From positions 62,001-126,000 of the forward strand of contig NZ_QRGC01000012.1 in the NCBI RefSeq assembly GCF_003448965.1: a stretch of DNA of 64,000 nucleotides. The letters run 5' to 3'. Below are positions 8,749-18,912 of this stretch, piece after piece (positions within the stretch are counted from its first letter, which is position 1; the number at the start of each line of letters is the position of its first letter). The position numbers and the translations under genes are program-made. Source of the stretch: Oceanicella sp. SM1341 (GTDB taxonomy: Bacteria > Pseudomonadota > Alphaproteobacteria > Rhodobacterales > Rhodobacteraceae). The notes beneath the pieces are model-generated. The model worked only from the letters and a program-made list of their open reading frames with translations. It did no database searches and was not told where the DNA came from.

Positions 8749-10005
8749 TCAGCCGGCGAGGCGGGCGAGGAAGCGGCTGCGCAGCTGGTCCTCGTCGAAG
8801 ATGTCCCGGCCGCAGCGCGGGGCGTAGAGCGGCAGCGGGCGGTCGTGGTCGGTGAGGTTCGCCGGGCCGATCGGCAGCCACAGATCCGGCTCGACGGAGG
8901 CGATGGCCTCGGTGGCGAGCACGGAGCGGCCCACCGTCTTGGACAAATCGTCGATGCGCGCCACGGTGTTCACCACCTCGCCGATGGCCGAGAAGGACAG
9001 CCGCGTGGGCACGCCGATATTGCCGAACATCACGTCGCCCAGCGCGAGGGAGATGGAGAACTGCATCTCCGGGTTCTCCGGGTTGCGCCGGTAGGTCTCC
9101 AGGCAATCCAGCGCGCCCTCCATCGCCCGCGTGGCGGCGCGCACCGCCTCCGGGCCGCCGAGGTCGCCCTTCACCGGGAAGATGGCCAGCACCCCGTCGC
9201 CGATGAAGTCGAGGATCTCGCCGCCCTGGGCCAGCACCGGCTCGGCGGTGCAGGCGTAGTAGTTGCGCAGGTAGTCGAGGTAGTCGGCCGGGCTCATGTG
9301 GCCGGAGAGCCAGGTGGAGCCGCGCAGGTCGGAGTACCAGACCACGGCGCGGATCTCCGCGCCGTCGCCCAGGCGGGCCTCGCCGGCGAAGATCCGGTCC
9401 GCGGCGATGCGGCCGAGATAGGCCTCGCCCAGCGCCTGCATCACCCGCATCTGGATGGCGGCGTGACAGGCCACGGCAAACACCTTCTGGATGCGCGAGA
9501 GCGCCACGATGTCATCGTCGGAGAAGCCGTCCTCGCGCCGGGTCGACCAGCTCGCGAGGATGCCGGTGGCGGTGTGGCGCGTGCGCTCCACCCGGGCGAT
9601 GCGGAAGGTGGTGGAGGTGAGCAGGTAGTCCGTGTAGCCCTGCTCCTGCAACTCGTCGAGCACCGAGAAGTCGCGCAGCGCCTCCGGCCCGGAGAGCTTG
9701 CGCCGCAGCCGCGAGATCTGGTTCGAGATCACGTGGTAGAAGGGCGAGGCGAGGAAGGCCTCGGACATGCCCGCGTCGTGCCGGTACTGGTGGAACTGGG
9801 TGCCGCTGTCGCGCCGCCAGTAGATCTGCTCGGCCTGGAACAGCGGGTGCAGGGTGGGCCAGGTGAGGGCGGCGCGGTCGAGCGGGATGCCCGCGGCGCG
9901 CAGCCGGGCGCAGAGCGACGCGAACAGCGATACGATGTCCGGGTCGCGGAGGGTTTCGTCCAGGAGCCATCCCTGGATTTCCTGAATCAGAACATCGTGC
10001 TGCAT
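8749..10005 (-). CDS. Class III adenylate/guanylate cyclase, soluble
   Basis: The 418-residue protein has an unassigned N-terminal half and a C-terminal class III cyclase domain from about residue 205. VVWYSDLRGST carries the first metal-binding aspartate, FIGDGVLAIFP the second, and GEVVNTVARIDDL is the conserved region near the transition-state residues. It makes cAMP or cGMP; the base specificity cannot be fixed by eye. No membrane segment is evident. The start at 10005 was preferred; the frame is open to 10077. It follows metG on the same strand after 134 bp. Confidence 0.88.
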   Translation of the reverse strand: MQHDVLIQEIQGWLLDETLRDPDIVSLFASLCARLRAAGIPLDRAALTWPTLHPLFQAEQIYWRRDSGTQFHQYRHDAGMSEAFLASPFYHVISNQISRLRRKLSGPEALRDFSVLDELQEQGYTDYLLTSTTFRIARVERTRHTATGILASWSTRREDGFSDDDIVALSRIQKVFAVACHAAIQMRVMQALGEAYLGRIAADRIFAGEARLGDGAEIRAVVWYSDLRGSTWLSGHMSPADYLDYLRNYYACTAEPVLAQGGEILDFIGDGVLAIFPVKGDLGGPEAVRAATRAMEGALDCLETYRRNPENPEMQFSISLALGDVMFGNIGVPTRLSFSAIGEVVNTVARIDDLSKTVGRSVLATEAIASVEPDLWLPIGPANLTDHDRPLPLYAPRCGRDIFDEDQLRSRFLARLAG

Positions 10006-10139
10006 GGGCTCACAGATAGGAAGTCGGGTGACCGAGGGGAAGGTCACCCGAATGTTAAACGCCGCGAGCCGCGTCAATGCAACCCGTGGTAGAGAGATTT
10101 CCCTGCGTCACATCCGGGGGTCGTTGCCCCCGGTTCCTG

Positions 10140-11852
10140 TCAGTCCCGCCCGCCGAAGCGCTCCTCGAGCTCGACGCGCCGGGCGTCGTCGATCTTGGCG
10201 AAGAGGTTGTCGGGGACGGTGAAGCCGTGCCCGGCGGGCAGGGCGGAGAGGGCTGCGCCGGTGTCTTCCGGCCAGCTGTCATCGGCCTTCATCGCGTCGA
10301 GCATGGCGGCCGCCGCGTCCGGGATGAACGGGCGGGAGAGCACGGCGTAGAGCCGGATGAGGTTGAGCGCGAAGCGCACGCAGGCGGCGGCCGCCTCCGG
10401 GTCGGTCTTGTAGAGCGCCCAGGGGGCGGCGGCCTGCAGGTACTCGTTGCCGATCACCCAGATGGCGCGCAGCTCGGCCGCGGCCTTGCGGATCTCGATC
10501 GCCTCCATGTGGCGCTCGTAGGCCGCGAGCCGCGGGGCGATGGCCTCGATCACCGCCTGCTCGGCCGGGCCGTAGGCGCCGCCTTCGGGCACCGTCTCGC
10601 CGAACTTGGAGCGGCAGAACTTGGTGACCCGCGAGACGAAATTGCCCAGCACGTCGGCGAGGTCCTTGTTCACGCCGGTCTGGAAGCTCTCCCAGGTGAA
10701 ATCGCTGTCCGCGCTCTCGGGGGCGTTGGAGAGCAGCCACCAGCGCCAGTAGTCCGAGGGCAGGATCTCCAGCGCCTGGTCCATGAACACGCCGCGGCCC
10801 TGCGAGGTGGAGAACTTGCCGCCCTCGTAGAGCAGCCAGTTGAAGCCCTTGATGTAGTCGACGAGCTTCCACGGCTCGCCCGAGCCCATGATGGTGGAGG
10901 GGAAGGTGAGCGTGTGGAAGGGGATGTTGTCCTTGGCCATGAACTCGACGTAGCGCACGTCCTCCGCGCCCATGTCCTCGCGCCACCAGCGCTGCCAGGC
11001 GCTGTCGGGCAGGCCCTGCGCGTCGGCCCATTCGGCGGTGGCGGCGATGTACTCGATCGGCGCGTCGAACCAGACGTAGAAGACCTTGCCCTCCATGCCC
11101 GGCCAGTCCTGCGCGCCGCGCTTCACCGGCACGCCCCAGTCGAGGTCGCGGGTGATGCCGCGGTCCTGCAACCCGTCGCCGTCGTTGAGCCATTTCTTCG
11201 CGATGGAGGTGGTGAGCACCGGCCAGTCGGTCTTGCTCTCGATCCACGCGGTGAGCTTCGCGCGCATCTGCGACTGGCGAAGGTAGAGATGCTTGGTCTC
11301 GCGCACCTCGAGGTCGGTCGAGCCGGAGATGGCGGAATGCGGGTTGATGAGGTCCGTGGGGTCGAGCTGCTTGGTGCAGTTCTCGCACTGGTCGCCGCGG
11401 GCCTTGTCGTAGCCGCAGTTGGGGCAGGTGCCCTCGATGTAGCGGTCGGGCAGGAAGCGGCCGTCGGCCCGGGAATAGACCTGCTTCTCGGAGACCTCCT
11501 CGATCAGCCCCGCATCGGCCAGCCGGCCGGCGAAATGCTGGGTGAGCGCGTGGTTGCGCGCCGAGGAGGAGCGGCCGAAATGGTCGAAGCTCAGGCGGAA
11601 GCCGTCGGCGATGTCCTTCTGCACCTGCCACATCTCGCGGCAGAACTCCTCCACCGGCTTGCCGGCCTTGGCGGCGGCAAGCTCGGCCGGGGTGCCGTGC
11701 TCGTCGGTGGCGCAGATCAGCATCACCTCGTGGCCGCGCGCGCGCATGAAGCGGGCATAGGCATCCGAGGGCAGCTGCGAGCCCACGAGATTGCCCAGGT
11801 GCTTGATCCCGTTGATGTAGGGAAGCGCGGAGGTGATGAGGATGCGTGCCAT
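10140..11852 (-). CDS. metG: Methionine-tRNA ligase
   Basis: The 570-residue class I synthetase starts [21 protein letters not shown], where HLGN at 18-21 is the HIGH motif. A knuckle with CPNCGY and CENC binds zinc, and KFSTSQGRG is the KMSKS loop. The protein has no C-terminal tRNA-binding extension, so it is a short MetG1-type enzyme. The reading frame stays open far upstream, but the ATG at 11852 gives the family N-terminus. Confidence 0.96.
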   Translation of the reverse strand: MARILITSALPYINGIKHLGNLVGSQLPSDAYARFMRARGHEVMLICATDEHGTPAELAAAKAGKPVEEFCREMWQVQKDIADGFRLSFDHFGRSSSARNHALTQHFAGRLADAGLIEEVSEKQVYSRADGRFLPDRYIEGTCPNCGYDKARGDQCENCTKQLDPTDLINPHSAISGSTDLEVRETKHLYLRQSQMRAKLTAWIESKTDWPVLTTSIAKKWLNDGDGLQDRGITRDLDWGVPVKRGAQDWPGMEGKVFYVWFDAPIEYIAATAEWADAQGLPDSAWQRWWREDMGAEDVRYVEFMAKDNIPFHTLTFPSTIMGSGEPWKLVDYIKGFNWLLYEGGKFSTSQGRGVFMDQALEILPSDYWRWWLLSNAPESADSDFTWESFQTGVNKDLADVLGNFVSRVTKFCRSKFGETVPEGGAYGPAEQAVIEAIAPRLAAYERHMEAIEIRKAAAELRAIWVIGNEYLQAAAPWALYKTDPEAAAACVRFALNLIRLYAVLSRPFIPDAAAAMLDAMKADDSWPEDTGAALSALPAGHGFTVPDNLFAKIDDARRVELEERFGGRD

Positions 11853-11956
11853 GCGTTCCGTGTCCTGCGAGAGTCCTTTGCGGGGGAATAGCGCAGGATG
11901 CGGGCGAGGGCCAGACGAATGCGCATCGCGCCAGGCTTTGGCCCCCGCGCCGCCGT

Positions 11957-12040
11957 GCCCCGGGCCCGGCCCCGGGGCCTCCCGCCCTCCGCCCCCCGGG
12001 TCGCGCGGGGTGGGGCGAGGCCCCGGGTCGGGCCCGGGGC
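11957..12040 (-). terminator. Large GC-rich inverted repeat downstream of the MFS gene
   Basis: A 25-nt arm at 11957-11981 is complementary to 12017-12040 with one bulge and one mismatch, around a 35-nt loop. It lies 10 bp past the MFS stop and before metG on the same strand. There is no T-tract, so termination is uncertain. Confidence 0.45.
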
Positions 12041-12049
12041 GCGGGACGC

Positions 12050-13264
12050 TCAGCCCCGGCGGCGGCGCAGCAGCCGGCTCAGCATGTAGCTGGTGCGGGG
12101 CGTGTAGCGGTAGGTGGTGCGCTCCTCCACCGTGGGGCGGCGGGTCATGCGGTAGAGGCCGAACAGGATCAGCCCCGCATGCGCGAGCGAGATATAGGCG
12201 AAGAGGGCAGGCGGGCCGAAGGCGCTCATCAGCGCCGAGGCCGCGAGGGGCGAGGCGATGGCCCCGAGCCCGTAGAGGAACATCAGCGAGGCATTGAGCT
12301 CGGTCATGAACTCGGGCTCGGCGAAGTCGTTCGCATGGGCGGCGGAGATCGAGTAGACGCAGAAGGCGGTGAAGCCGAAGGCGAAGGAGCCGGCGAGCAC
12401 CGCCGCGGGCGAGCTGCCCGCCCCCGCCAGCCAGGCCGAAACCGCGACCGCGCCGGCCGAGAGCGCGATGAGCACGTAGCGCCGGTCGAACCTGTCGGCC
12501 AGCATCCCCACCGGCACCTGCGCCGCTGCCCCGCCCAGCACCGCGGCCCCGAGGAACCAGCCCACCGCGCCGGGGCCCAGCCCGATGCCGTTGCCGTAGA
12601 TCGGGCCCACCATGCGGAAGGCCGGCGTGGTGATGCCGGCCACGATCACCCCCGCCGCCCCGAGCGGCGAGAGCGCGATGGTGCGCAGTGGGCGCAGGCG
12701 CGGGGCCTTGGGCGTGGCAGGCTGGGTGCTCGCGGTGAGGGTGAGCGGCACCAGGCACAGGCAGCACAGGATGGCGAGCAGGTTGTAGGAGATGTAGGAG
12801 GCGGGCTCGAGCACCGCGATCATCATCTGCGCCACCAGCGAGGCCCCGAGGTCGACCAGCCGGTAGACGCTCATCACCTTGCCGCGCATGTCGTTGGTGA
12901 TCTTGGCCTGCAGCCAGGCCTCGGTGACCGTGTAGGCCCCGGCCACGGCAAAGCCGGTCATCACCCGCATCGCCGCCCAGGCCAGCGGCGAGATCAGCAT
13001 CGGGTGGGCCAGCGCACCGATGGCGCCGGCCGCGGCGAAGGCGGCGAAGGCGCGGATGTGCCCCACCGAGCCCATCATCCGCGGCGCCAGCCAGCAGCCC
13101 ACGAAGAAGCCGACGAAATGCGCCGTGCCCAGCAGGCCGATCTCGACATCGGAAAACCCCTGCTGGATGCCGCTCAGCACGTCGAGCGGCGCCAGCGCCC
13201 CCGAGCCCAGCTGTACCAGCGAAATGGACAGGAACAGGGCGGCGAAGGAAACCAGGAGGCGCAT
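12050..13264 (-). CDS. Major facilitator superfamily transporter (YcaD-like)
   Basis: The 404-residue protein has twelve predicted hydrophobic segments. The [22 protein letters not shown] loop and [10 protein letters not shown] lie at the usual inter-helix loop positions. The overall pattern resembles YcaD/Spinster-like MFS carriers. The substrate is unknown. Codons after the last helix encode a basic tail ending in RRRRG. It is divergent from the ABC exporter. Confidence 0.82.
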   Translation of the reverse strand: MRLLVSFAALFLSISLVQLGSGALAPLDVLSGIQQGFSDVEIGLLGTAHFVGFFVGCWLAPRMMGSVGHIRAFAAFAAAGAIGALAHPMLISPLAWAAMRVMTGFAVAGAYTVTEAWLQAKITNDMRGKVMSVYRLVDLGASLVAQMMIAVLEPASYISYNLLAILCCLCLVPLTLTASTQPATPKAPRLRPLRTIALSPLGAAGVIVAGITTPAFRMVGPIYGNGIGLGPGAVGWFLGAAVLGGAAAQVPVGMLADRFDRRYVLIALSAGAVAVSAWLAGAGSSPAAVLAGSFAFGFTAFCVYSISAAHANDFAEPEFMTELNASLMFLYGLGAIASPLAASALMSAFGPPALFAYISLAHAGLILFGLYRMTRRPTVEERTTYRYTPRTSYMLSRLLRRRRG

Positions 13265-13479
13265 GGGCAGGGGTCCGGCAAGGGCAGCTTCCCCGAGAGG
13301 CGCGCATCACGCGCCCGGGCGCAAGGAAAATCGGCCCCGGAGCGCGCACAACTTGTGTCGGATTTGTACAGGTTGCTCCTGGTTTCGTGAACCGCGACCC
13401 CGCGTACCTTGTCCCGCCCGGCCTGCATTGCTATTGCGTGGCCCCGATATCCAGACAGTACCAGCGAACGGAGCGAGGC

Positions 13480-15261
13480 ATGGCACGCGACAGCAAGGCG
13501 GACGACCGGGAGAAATCCCGCACCATCGGGCCGCTGCGCGGGCTGGCGCCCTTCATCCGGCCCTACCGCATGCAGGCGGTGGCAGCACTCGCGGCGCTCA
13601 CCGTCACGGCCGGCCTGTCGCTCATGCTGCCCATCGCGGTGCGGCGGGTGATCGACGGGTTTTCCGAGGCGGACGTGACGCGGATGGACGCCTATTTCGG
13701 CGCGGCCATCGCCATCGCGGCGCTGCTGGCCATCGGCACCGCGCTGCGCTTCTGGCTGGTGACCCGGCTGGGGGAGCGCATCGTCGCCGACATCCGCCGC
13801 GCGGTCTACGACCGGATGATCGGCATGAGCCCGACCTTCTACGAGAAGCTGATGACCGGCGAGATCCTGTCGCGGCTCACCACCGACACCACGCTGATCC
13901 AGAGCGTGATCGGATCCTCCGTGTCAATTGCGCTGCGCAACATCCTGATTTTCCTCGGGGGCCTCGGCTTCATGCTGTTCACCAGCGCCAAGCTCACCGG
14001 GCTGGTGCTGCTGATCGTGCCGCTGGTGGTGGTGCCGATCCTGGTGATGGGGCGCAAGCTGCGCCGCCTCTCGCGCGAGAACCAGGACCGTATCGCCGAG
14101 AGCTCGGGCATGGCCTCCGAAACCCTGCAGGCCGCGCAGACCGTGCAGGCCAACACCCATGAGGGCGCGAGCCGTGCTGCCTTCGGGGCGCTCACCGAGA
14201 AGGCCTTCGACGCCGCGCGCCGGCGCATCGCCACCCGGGCGGCGATGACCGCGGTGGTGATCTTCCTGATCTTCACCGGCGTGGTGGGCGTGCTGTGGAT
14301 CGGCGCGCGCGACGTGCGGGCCGGGGACATGAGCGCGGGCGAGCTGGTGCAGTTCCTCATCTACGCCATCATGATGGCGGGCGGCGTGGCGGCGCTCTCG
14401 GAGATCTGGGGCGAGCTGCAGCGCGCCGCCGGCGCCACCGAGCGGCTGGTCGAACTGCTCCACACCCCCGACGCGCTTTCCGACCCCGAGACCCCCGCGG
14501 CGCTGCCCGAGGGGCGCGGCGCGGTGTCCTTCGAGAACGTGACCTTCCATTACCCCGGCCGGCCCGGTGTCTCGGCGCTCGCGGGCTTCTCGCTCGACAT
14601 CCGGCCGGGCGAGACGGTGGCGCTGGTCGGGCCCTCGGGCGCGGGCAAGACCACGGTCTTCCAGCTGCTGCAGCGCTTTTACAGCCCCGAGAGCGGGGCG
14701 GTGACCCTCGACGGTGCCGATCTCTCCACCCTCGCGGTGGAAGACCTGCGCCGGCGCTTTGCCCTCGTGCCGCAGGAGCCGGTGATCTTCGCCGCCTCGG
14801 CGCGCGAGAACATCCGCTTCGGCCGGCCCGATGCGAGTGACGCCGAGGTGGAGGCCGCCGCCCGCGCCGCCGCCGCGCATGATTTCCTGATGCGCCTGCC
14901 CGAGGGCTACGACACCTATGTGGGCGAGCGCGGGGTGATGCTCTCCGGCGGGCAGAAGCAGCGCATCGCCATCGCCCGCGCGGTGCTGCGCGACGCGCCG
15001 GTGCTGCTGCTCGACGAGGCGACCTCGGCGCTCGACGCCGAGAGCGAGCGGGCGGTGCAGCTGGCGGTGGAAGAGCTGTCGCAGGGGCGCACCACGCTGG
15101 TGATCGCCCACCGGCTCGCCACGGTGAAGAAGGCCGACCGGATCGTGGTGCTCGCCGAGGGCCGGATCGTGGCGCAGGGCACGCATGCCGAGCTGGTGGC
15201 GCAGGACGGGCTCTATGCCCGGCTCGCGCGGCTGCAGTTCACCGACGGGGCCGCTGCCTGA
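13480..15261 (+). CDS. ABC exporter, fused permease and ATPase (ABCB/MsbA-like)
   Basis: The 593-residue half-transporter would act as a homodimer. Residues about 25-320 form the six-helix membrane domain. The ATPase domain carries Walker A (GPSGAGKTT), the LSGGQKQRIAIARA signature, Walker B (VLLLDEATSALD) and the H-loop (IAHRLAT). Family members export lipids, peptides or drugs. The ATG at 13480 was chosen over an in-frame start at 13387 because the family N-terminus begins there. No cargo gene is adjacent. Confidence 0.92.
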   Translation: MARDSKADDREKSRTIGPLRGLAPFIRPYRMQAVAALAALTVTAGLSLMLPIAVRRVIDGFSEADVTRMDAYFGAAIAIAALLAIGTALRFWLVTRLGERIVADIRRAVYDRMIGMSPTFYEKLMTGEILSRLTTDTTLIQSVIGSSVSIALRNILIFLGGLGFMLFTSAKLTGLVLLIVPLVVVPILVMGRKLRRLSRENQDRIAESSGMASETLQAAQTVQANTHEGASRAAFGALTEKAFDAARRRIATRAAMTAVVIFLIFTGVVGVLWIGARDVRAGDMSAGELVQFLIYAIMMAGGVAALSEIWGELQRAAGATERLVELLHTPDALSDPETPAALPEGRGAVSFENVTFHYPGRPGVSALAGFSLDIRPGETVALVGPSGAGKTTVFQLLQRFYSPESGAVTLDGADLSTLAVEDLRRRFALVPQEPVIFAASARENIRFGRPDASDAEVEAAARAAAAHDFLMRLPEGYDTYVGERGVMLSGGQKQRIAIARAVLRDAPVLLLDEATSALDAESERAVQLAVEELSQGRTTLVIAHRLATVKKADRIVVLAEGRIVAQGTHAELVAQDGLYARLARLQFTDGAAA

Positions 15262-15620
15262 GGGCGGAACGCCCGCCTCGCCGAGGGGGCGTTGCCCCCG
15301 CAGCTCGGCGGGCGTGGCGAAGGCCCCGAGGGGCCTCCGCCGGCGCGGGGTGACGGGCGCGCGCGCATCCGGCCAGGCTCAACCCTTTCGCCCGGGCGAC
15401 CAGCCCGGGCCGCGCCCGACCCTCCCCCCGGGAGGGCGCGATGGCGATGTCGGGTGCCGCACAATCCTCGCTCGGGGCTTTCGGGATAAAGCGCTGACCG
15501 CAAGCGGAGCCGCGCCCACCCAGGGTCGGGCGCGGCCCTTTGCGCGGGGCGACAGCCGGGCTTGCGTGGCGGGAAGGCTGCACGCGGATTGTCCGCCATG
15601 GCAATTGCTGTAGCGCGCCC
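15262..15620. other. Gene-free stretch with structured DNA
   Basis: The 359 bp between the ABC exporter and the LysR gene contains no credible gene. It holds a small hairpin (GGGGGC/GCCCCC at 15285-15299), possibly ending the ABC transcript, and a perfect long-range inverted repeat described separately. Confidence 0.7.
15407..15538. repeat. Perfect 17-bp inverted repeat enclosing 98 bp; possible structured RNA
   Basis: GGGCCGCGCCCGACCCT at 15407-15423 is exactly complementary to 15522-15538, and the right arm is followed by TTT. A second hairpin (15420-15426 with 15430-15436, loop of three) overlaps the left arm, so two folds would compete if transcribed. Confidence 0.6.
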
Positions 15621-16520
15621 TCAGCCCGCCGACGCGTTGCAGGCGTCCACCAGCCAGTCGCGGAAGATGCGGGCCGGGGCGTAGGTGCTGCGGGCGCGGG
15701 GGGTGACGTAGTAATACGCGTCGCGGTTGCGAAAGCCCTCGGGGGTCATGCGCTCCAGCGCGCCGGTGCGCAGCTCCTGGCCGATGAGGAACTCCGGCAG
15801 CAGCGCGATGCCGAGCCCGGCCATGCAGGCCTGGGTCACCATGGCGAACTGCTCGAACTGCATGCCGCCCTCGGCGGGGGGCTGCAGCCCGCGGTCGCGG
15901 AACCAGCGCTCCCAGGCGGTGGGGCGCGAGGCCATGTGCAGCAGGGTGGCGCGGGCGAAATCCTCCGGGCCGGAGAGGCCATGCGCCTCGCGGTGGCCGG
16001 GGGCGCAGACCGGCACCATGTCCTCGGTCATAAGAAAGGTGCTGTCGGCCCCCGGCCAGTCCGGCTGGCCGATCTGGATCGCGGCGTCGAGCCCGGTGCC
16101 GGCGAAGTCGAACCGCCCGATGCGGGTGGCGAAATTCACCGTGATGCCGGGGTTCGCCTCGAGGAATTCGGGCAGGCGGGGCATCAGCCAGCGGGTGCCG
16201 AAGGTGGGCAGGATGGCGAGGTTGAGGATGCCGCCGCGCACGTTCGCCACCAGCCCCAGCGAGGCGGAGCGGATCTGGCGCAGGGCGGCGCGGATCTCCT
16301 CGGCGTATTCGGCGCCCTCGGGGGTGAGGGCCACGCGCCTCCCGTCGCGCAGGAAGAGCGGCCGGCCGAGCTGGGCCTCGAGCGCCAGCACCTGCCGGCT
16401 GATGGCGCCCTGCGTGAGGTCGAGCTCGGCCGCCGCCCGGGTGAAGGAGCCGAGCCGGGCCACGGCCTCGAAGGCCGCGAGCGCGGAGGTGGAGGGGAGG
16501 AGTCGTCGCGAGCTGCTCAT
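15621..16520 (-). CDS. LysR-family regulator, GcvA/GcdR-like
   Basis: The 299-residue protein has an N-terminal winged helix (LPSTSALAAFEAVARLGSFTRAAAELDLTQGAISRQVLALE), then a substrate-binding effector domain. The DLTQGAISRQV wording is typical of the GcvA-like LysR subgroup. It is divergent from glutaryl-CoA dehydrogenase. In pseudomonads the same arrangement is known, where GcdR activates gcdH-gcdG, so control of the neighbouring operon is the natural inference. A palindromic operator lies four bases before its start codon. Confidence 0.9.
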   Translation of the reverse strand: MSSSRRLLPSTSALAAFEAVARLGSFTRAAAELDLTQGAISRQVLALEAQLGRPLFLRDGRRVALTPEGAEYAEEIRAALRQIRSASLGLVANVRGGILNLAILPTFGTRWLMPRLPEFLEANPGITVNFATRIGRFDFAGTGLDAAIQIGQPDWPGADSTFLMTEDMVPVCAPGHREAHGLSGPEDFARATLLHMASRPTAWERWFRDRGLQPPAEGGMQFEQFAMVTQACMAGLGIALLPEFLIGQELRTGALERMTPEGFRNRDAYYYVTPRARSTYAPARIFRDWLVDACNASAG

Positions 16521-16523
16521 TCC

Positions 16524-16538
16524 ATTACAATAGGTAAT
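16524..16538. promoter_or_regulatory. LysR-type operator between lysR and gcdH
   Basis: ATTAC-N5-GTAAT at 16524-16538 is a perfect dyad containing the T-N11-A LysR box. It stands out from its GC-rich surroundings and lies in the divergent 98-bp intergenic region. Confidence 0.65.
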
Positions 16539-16618
16539 ATGGCGATGAGAGAGAATAGCTTGTCTTGCCCGCCTCGCGGCGCGATGGTGCGCGCGAATTT
16601 GGCCGAGGAACAGGATCG

Positions 16619-17806
16619 ATGACCAAAAAGAATGCCTTCGTCTGGGACGACCCGCTGCTGATCGAGGACCTGCTCACCGAAGACGAGCGCATGATCCGCG
16701 ACACCGCCCGCGACTTCGCGCAGGAAGCGCTGCAGCCCCGCGTGATCGAGGCCTACCGCGATGAAGTGACCGACCCGGGCATCTTCCGCGAGATGGGCGC
16801 CCTCGGCCTGCTCGGCCCCACGGTGCCGGAACAGTACGGCGGCGCGGGCGTGAACTACGTCTCCTACGGGCTCATCGCCCGCGAGGTGGAGCGCGTCGAT
16901 TCGGGCTATCGCTCGATGATGTCGGTGCAGTCCTCCCTCGTGATGCACCCGATCAACGCCTACGGCTCGGAAGAGCAGAAGCAGAAGTACCTGCCGAAAC
17001 TGGCCTCGGGCGAGTGGATCGGCTGCTTCGGCCTCACCGAGCCCGATGCCGGCTCCGACCCCGCCGGGATGAAGACCGTCGCCACCCCCACCCAGGGCGG
17101 CTACATCCTCAAGGGCGCGAAGATGTGGATCTCCAACAGCCCGATCGCCGATGTCTTCGTGGTCTGGGCCAAGTCGAAGGCGCATGACAACAAGATCCGC
17201 GGCTTCGTGCTGGAGAAGGGCATGAAGGGCCTCTCCGCGCCGAAGATCGGCGGCAAGCTGTCGCTGCGCGCCTCGATCACCGGCGAGATCGTGATGGATG
17301 ACGTGTTCGTGCCGGAAGAGAACATGTTCCCGGAGATCCAGGGCCTCGCCGGCCCCTTCGGCTGCCTCAACCGTGCGCGCTACGGCATCTCCTGGGGGGC
17401 GATCGGCGCCGCCGAGTTCTGCTGGCACGCCGCGCGCCAGTACGGGCTCGACCGCAAGCAGTTCGACAAGCCGCTGGCCCAGACCCAGCTCTTCCAGAAG
17501 AAGCTCGCCGACATGCTCACCGAGATCACGCTGGGCCTGCACGCCTCGCTGCGCGTCGGCCGGCTGTTCGACGAGGGCAAGATGGCGCCGGAGATGATCT
17601 CCATCGTGAAGCGCAACAACTGCGGCAAGGCGCTCGACATCGCCCGGCAAGCGCGCGACATGCACGGCGGCAACGGCATCTCGGAAGAGTTCCAGGTGAT
17701 GCGCCACATGGTCAACCTCGAGACGGTGAATACCTACGAGGGCACCCATGACGTGCACGCGCTGATCCTCGGCCGCGCCCAGACCGGCCTGCAGGCGTTC
17801 TTCTGA
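16619..17806 (+). CDS. gcdH: Glutaryl-CoA dehydrogenase
   Basis: The 395-residue flavoprotein oxidatively decarboxylates glutaryl-CoA to crotonyl-CoA in lysine and tryptophan breakdown. It has the three-domain acyl-CoA dehydrogenase pattern, with [15 protein letters not shown] in the flavin-binding middle domain. The catalytic glutamate lies in [20 protein letters not shown]. The [19 protein letters not shown] stretch and the [20 protein letters not shown]-terminus are characteristic of the glutaryl-CoA branch. The ATG at 16619 follows GAGGA. Its TGA overlaps the next ATG by one base, indicating coupled translation. Confidence 0.94.
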   Translation: MTKKNAFVWDDPLLIEDLLTEDERMIRDTARDFAQEALQPRVIEAYRDEVTDPGIFREMGALGLLGPTVPEQYGGAGVNYVSYGLIAREVERVDSGYRSMMSVQSSLVMHPINAYGSEEQKQKYLPKLASGEWIGCFGLTEPDAGSDPAGMKTVATPTQGGYILKGAKMWISNSPIADVFVVWAKSKAHDNKIRGFVLEKGMKGLSAPKIGGKLSLRASITGEIVMDDVFVPEENMFPEIQGLAGPFGCLNRARYGISWGAIGAAEFCWHAARQYGLDRKQFDKPLAQTQLFQKKLADMLTEITLGLHASLRVGRLFDEGKMAPEMISIVKRNNCGKALDIARQARDMHGGNGISEEFQVMRHMVNLETVNTYEGTHDVHALILGRAQTGLQAFF

Positions 17807-18909
17807 TGGCGACCCCGCTCGAAGGCCTGAAGGTCGTCGAGCTCGCCCGCATCCTGGCCGGTCCCTGGATCGGCCAGACGCTGGCGGACCTCGGCGCCGA
17901 CGTCATCAAGGTGGAAAGCCCGGCGGGCGACGACACCCGCAAATGGGGCCCGCCCTTCGTCGGCGACAGCGCCGCCTATTTCCACGCCTGCAACCGCGGA
18001 AAGACCTCCGTCACCCTCGACTTCCGCACCCCCGAGGGCCAGGCGGAAGTGCGCCGGCTGGTGGCGGACGCCGACGTGGTGATCGAGAACTTCAAGGTGG
18101 GGGGCCTGAAGAAATACGGGCTCGACTACGAGAGCCTCGCGGCGGTGAACCCCCGCCTCGTCTACTGCTCGATCACCGGTTTCGGCCAGGACGGGCCCTA
18201 TGCCCACCGCGCCGGCTACGATTTCATCATCCAGGGCATGTCGGGCATGATGTCGCTCACCGGCGAGCCGGGCGGCCAGCCGCAGAAGATCGGCGTGGCG
18301 ATGGCCGACATCCTCACCGGCACCTACGGCGTGATCGGCATCCTCTCGGCGCTGCGCATGCGTGAGCGCACGGGGCGGGGCCAGCAGGTGGACATGGCGC
18401 TGTTCGACACCATGACCGGCGTGCTCGCCAACCAGGCGCTGAACTACCTCACCACCGGCATCGCCCCCACCCGCATGGGCAACGCCCACCCCAACATCTC
18501 GCCCTACGAGGTGATGGAGACCTCCGACGGCCACCTGATCGTGGCGGTGGGCAATGACGGCCAGTTCGCGCGCTTCGCTTCCATCCTCGGCCTGCCGGCG
18601 CTGGCGGGCGACGAGCGCTTCGCCACCAATGCCGCGCGCGTGGCGCACCGGGTGGAGCTGACGGCGCTGCTCGTGGCCCAGACGAAAACCTGGACCCGCG
18701 ACGACCTCCTCGCCGCCATGGAGCGCGAGGGTGTGCCGGCCGGGCCGATCAACACGCTTCAGGACGTGTTCAACGACCCCCAGATCATCCACCGCGGCAT
18801 GAAGATCGACACGCCGACAGGGCCGGGGGTGCGCACGCCCATCCGGTTTTCGGAGGCGGAGCTGGCGCTGGAGAAGGGGGTGCCGGGGCTCAACCCGGAG
18901 AAGGTATAA
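17806..18909 (+). CDS. CaiB/BaiF family CoA transferase, probably succinyl-CoA:glutarate type
   Basis: The 367-residue class III CoA transferase begins with PLEGLKVVELARILAGPWIGQTLADLGADVIKVE, the standard family start. The catalytic aspartate is expected in the QVDMALFDTM region. Because it overlaps glutaryl-CoA dehydrogenase by one base, it most likely activates glutarate with CoA from succinyl-CoA to feed that enzyme, as GcdG does in pseudomonads. The specific substrate is inferred from context only. Confidence 0.88.
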   Translation: MATPLEGLKVVELARILAGPWIGQTLADLGADVIKVESPAGDDTRKWGPPFVGDSAAYFHACNRGKTSVTLDFRTPEGQAEVRRLVADADVVIENFKVGGLKKYGLDYESLAAVNPRLVYCSITGFGQDGPYAHRAGYDFIIQGMSGMMSLTGEPGGQPQKIGVAMADILTGTYGVIGILSALRMRERTGRGQQVDMALFDTMTGVLANQALNYLTTGIAPTRMGNAHPNISPYEVMETSDGHLIVAVGNDGQFARFASILGLPALAGDERFATNAARVAHRVELTALLVAQTKTWTRDDLLAAMEREGVPAGPINTLQDVFNDPQIIHRGMKIDTPTGPGVRTPIRFSEAELALEKGVPGLNPEKV

Positions 18910-18912
18910 CTG

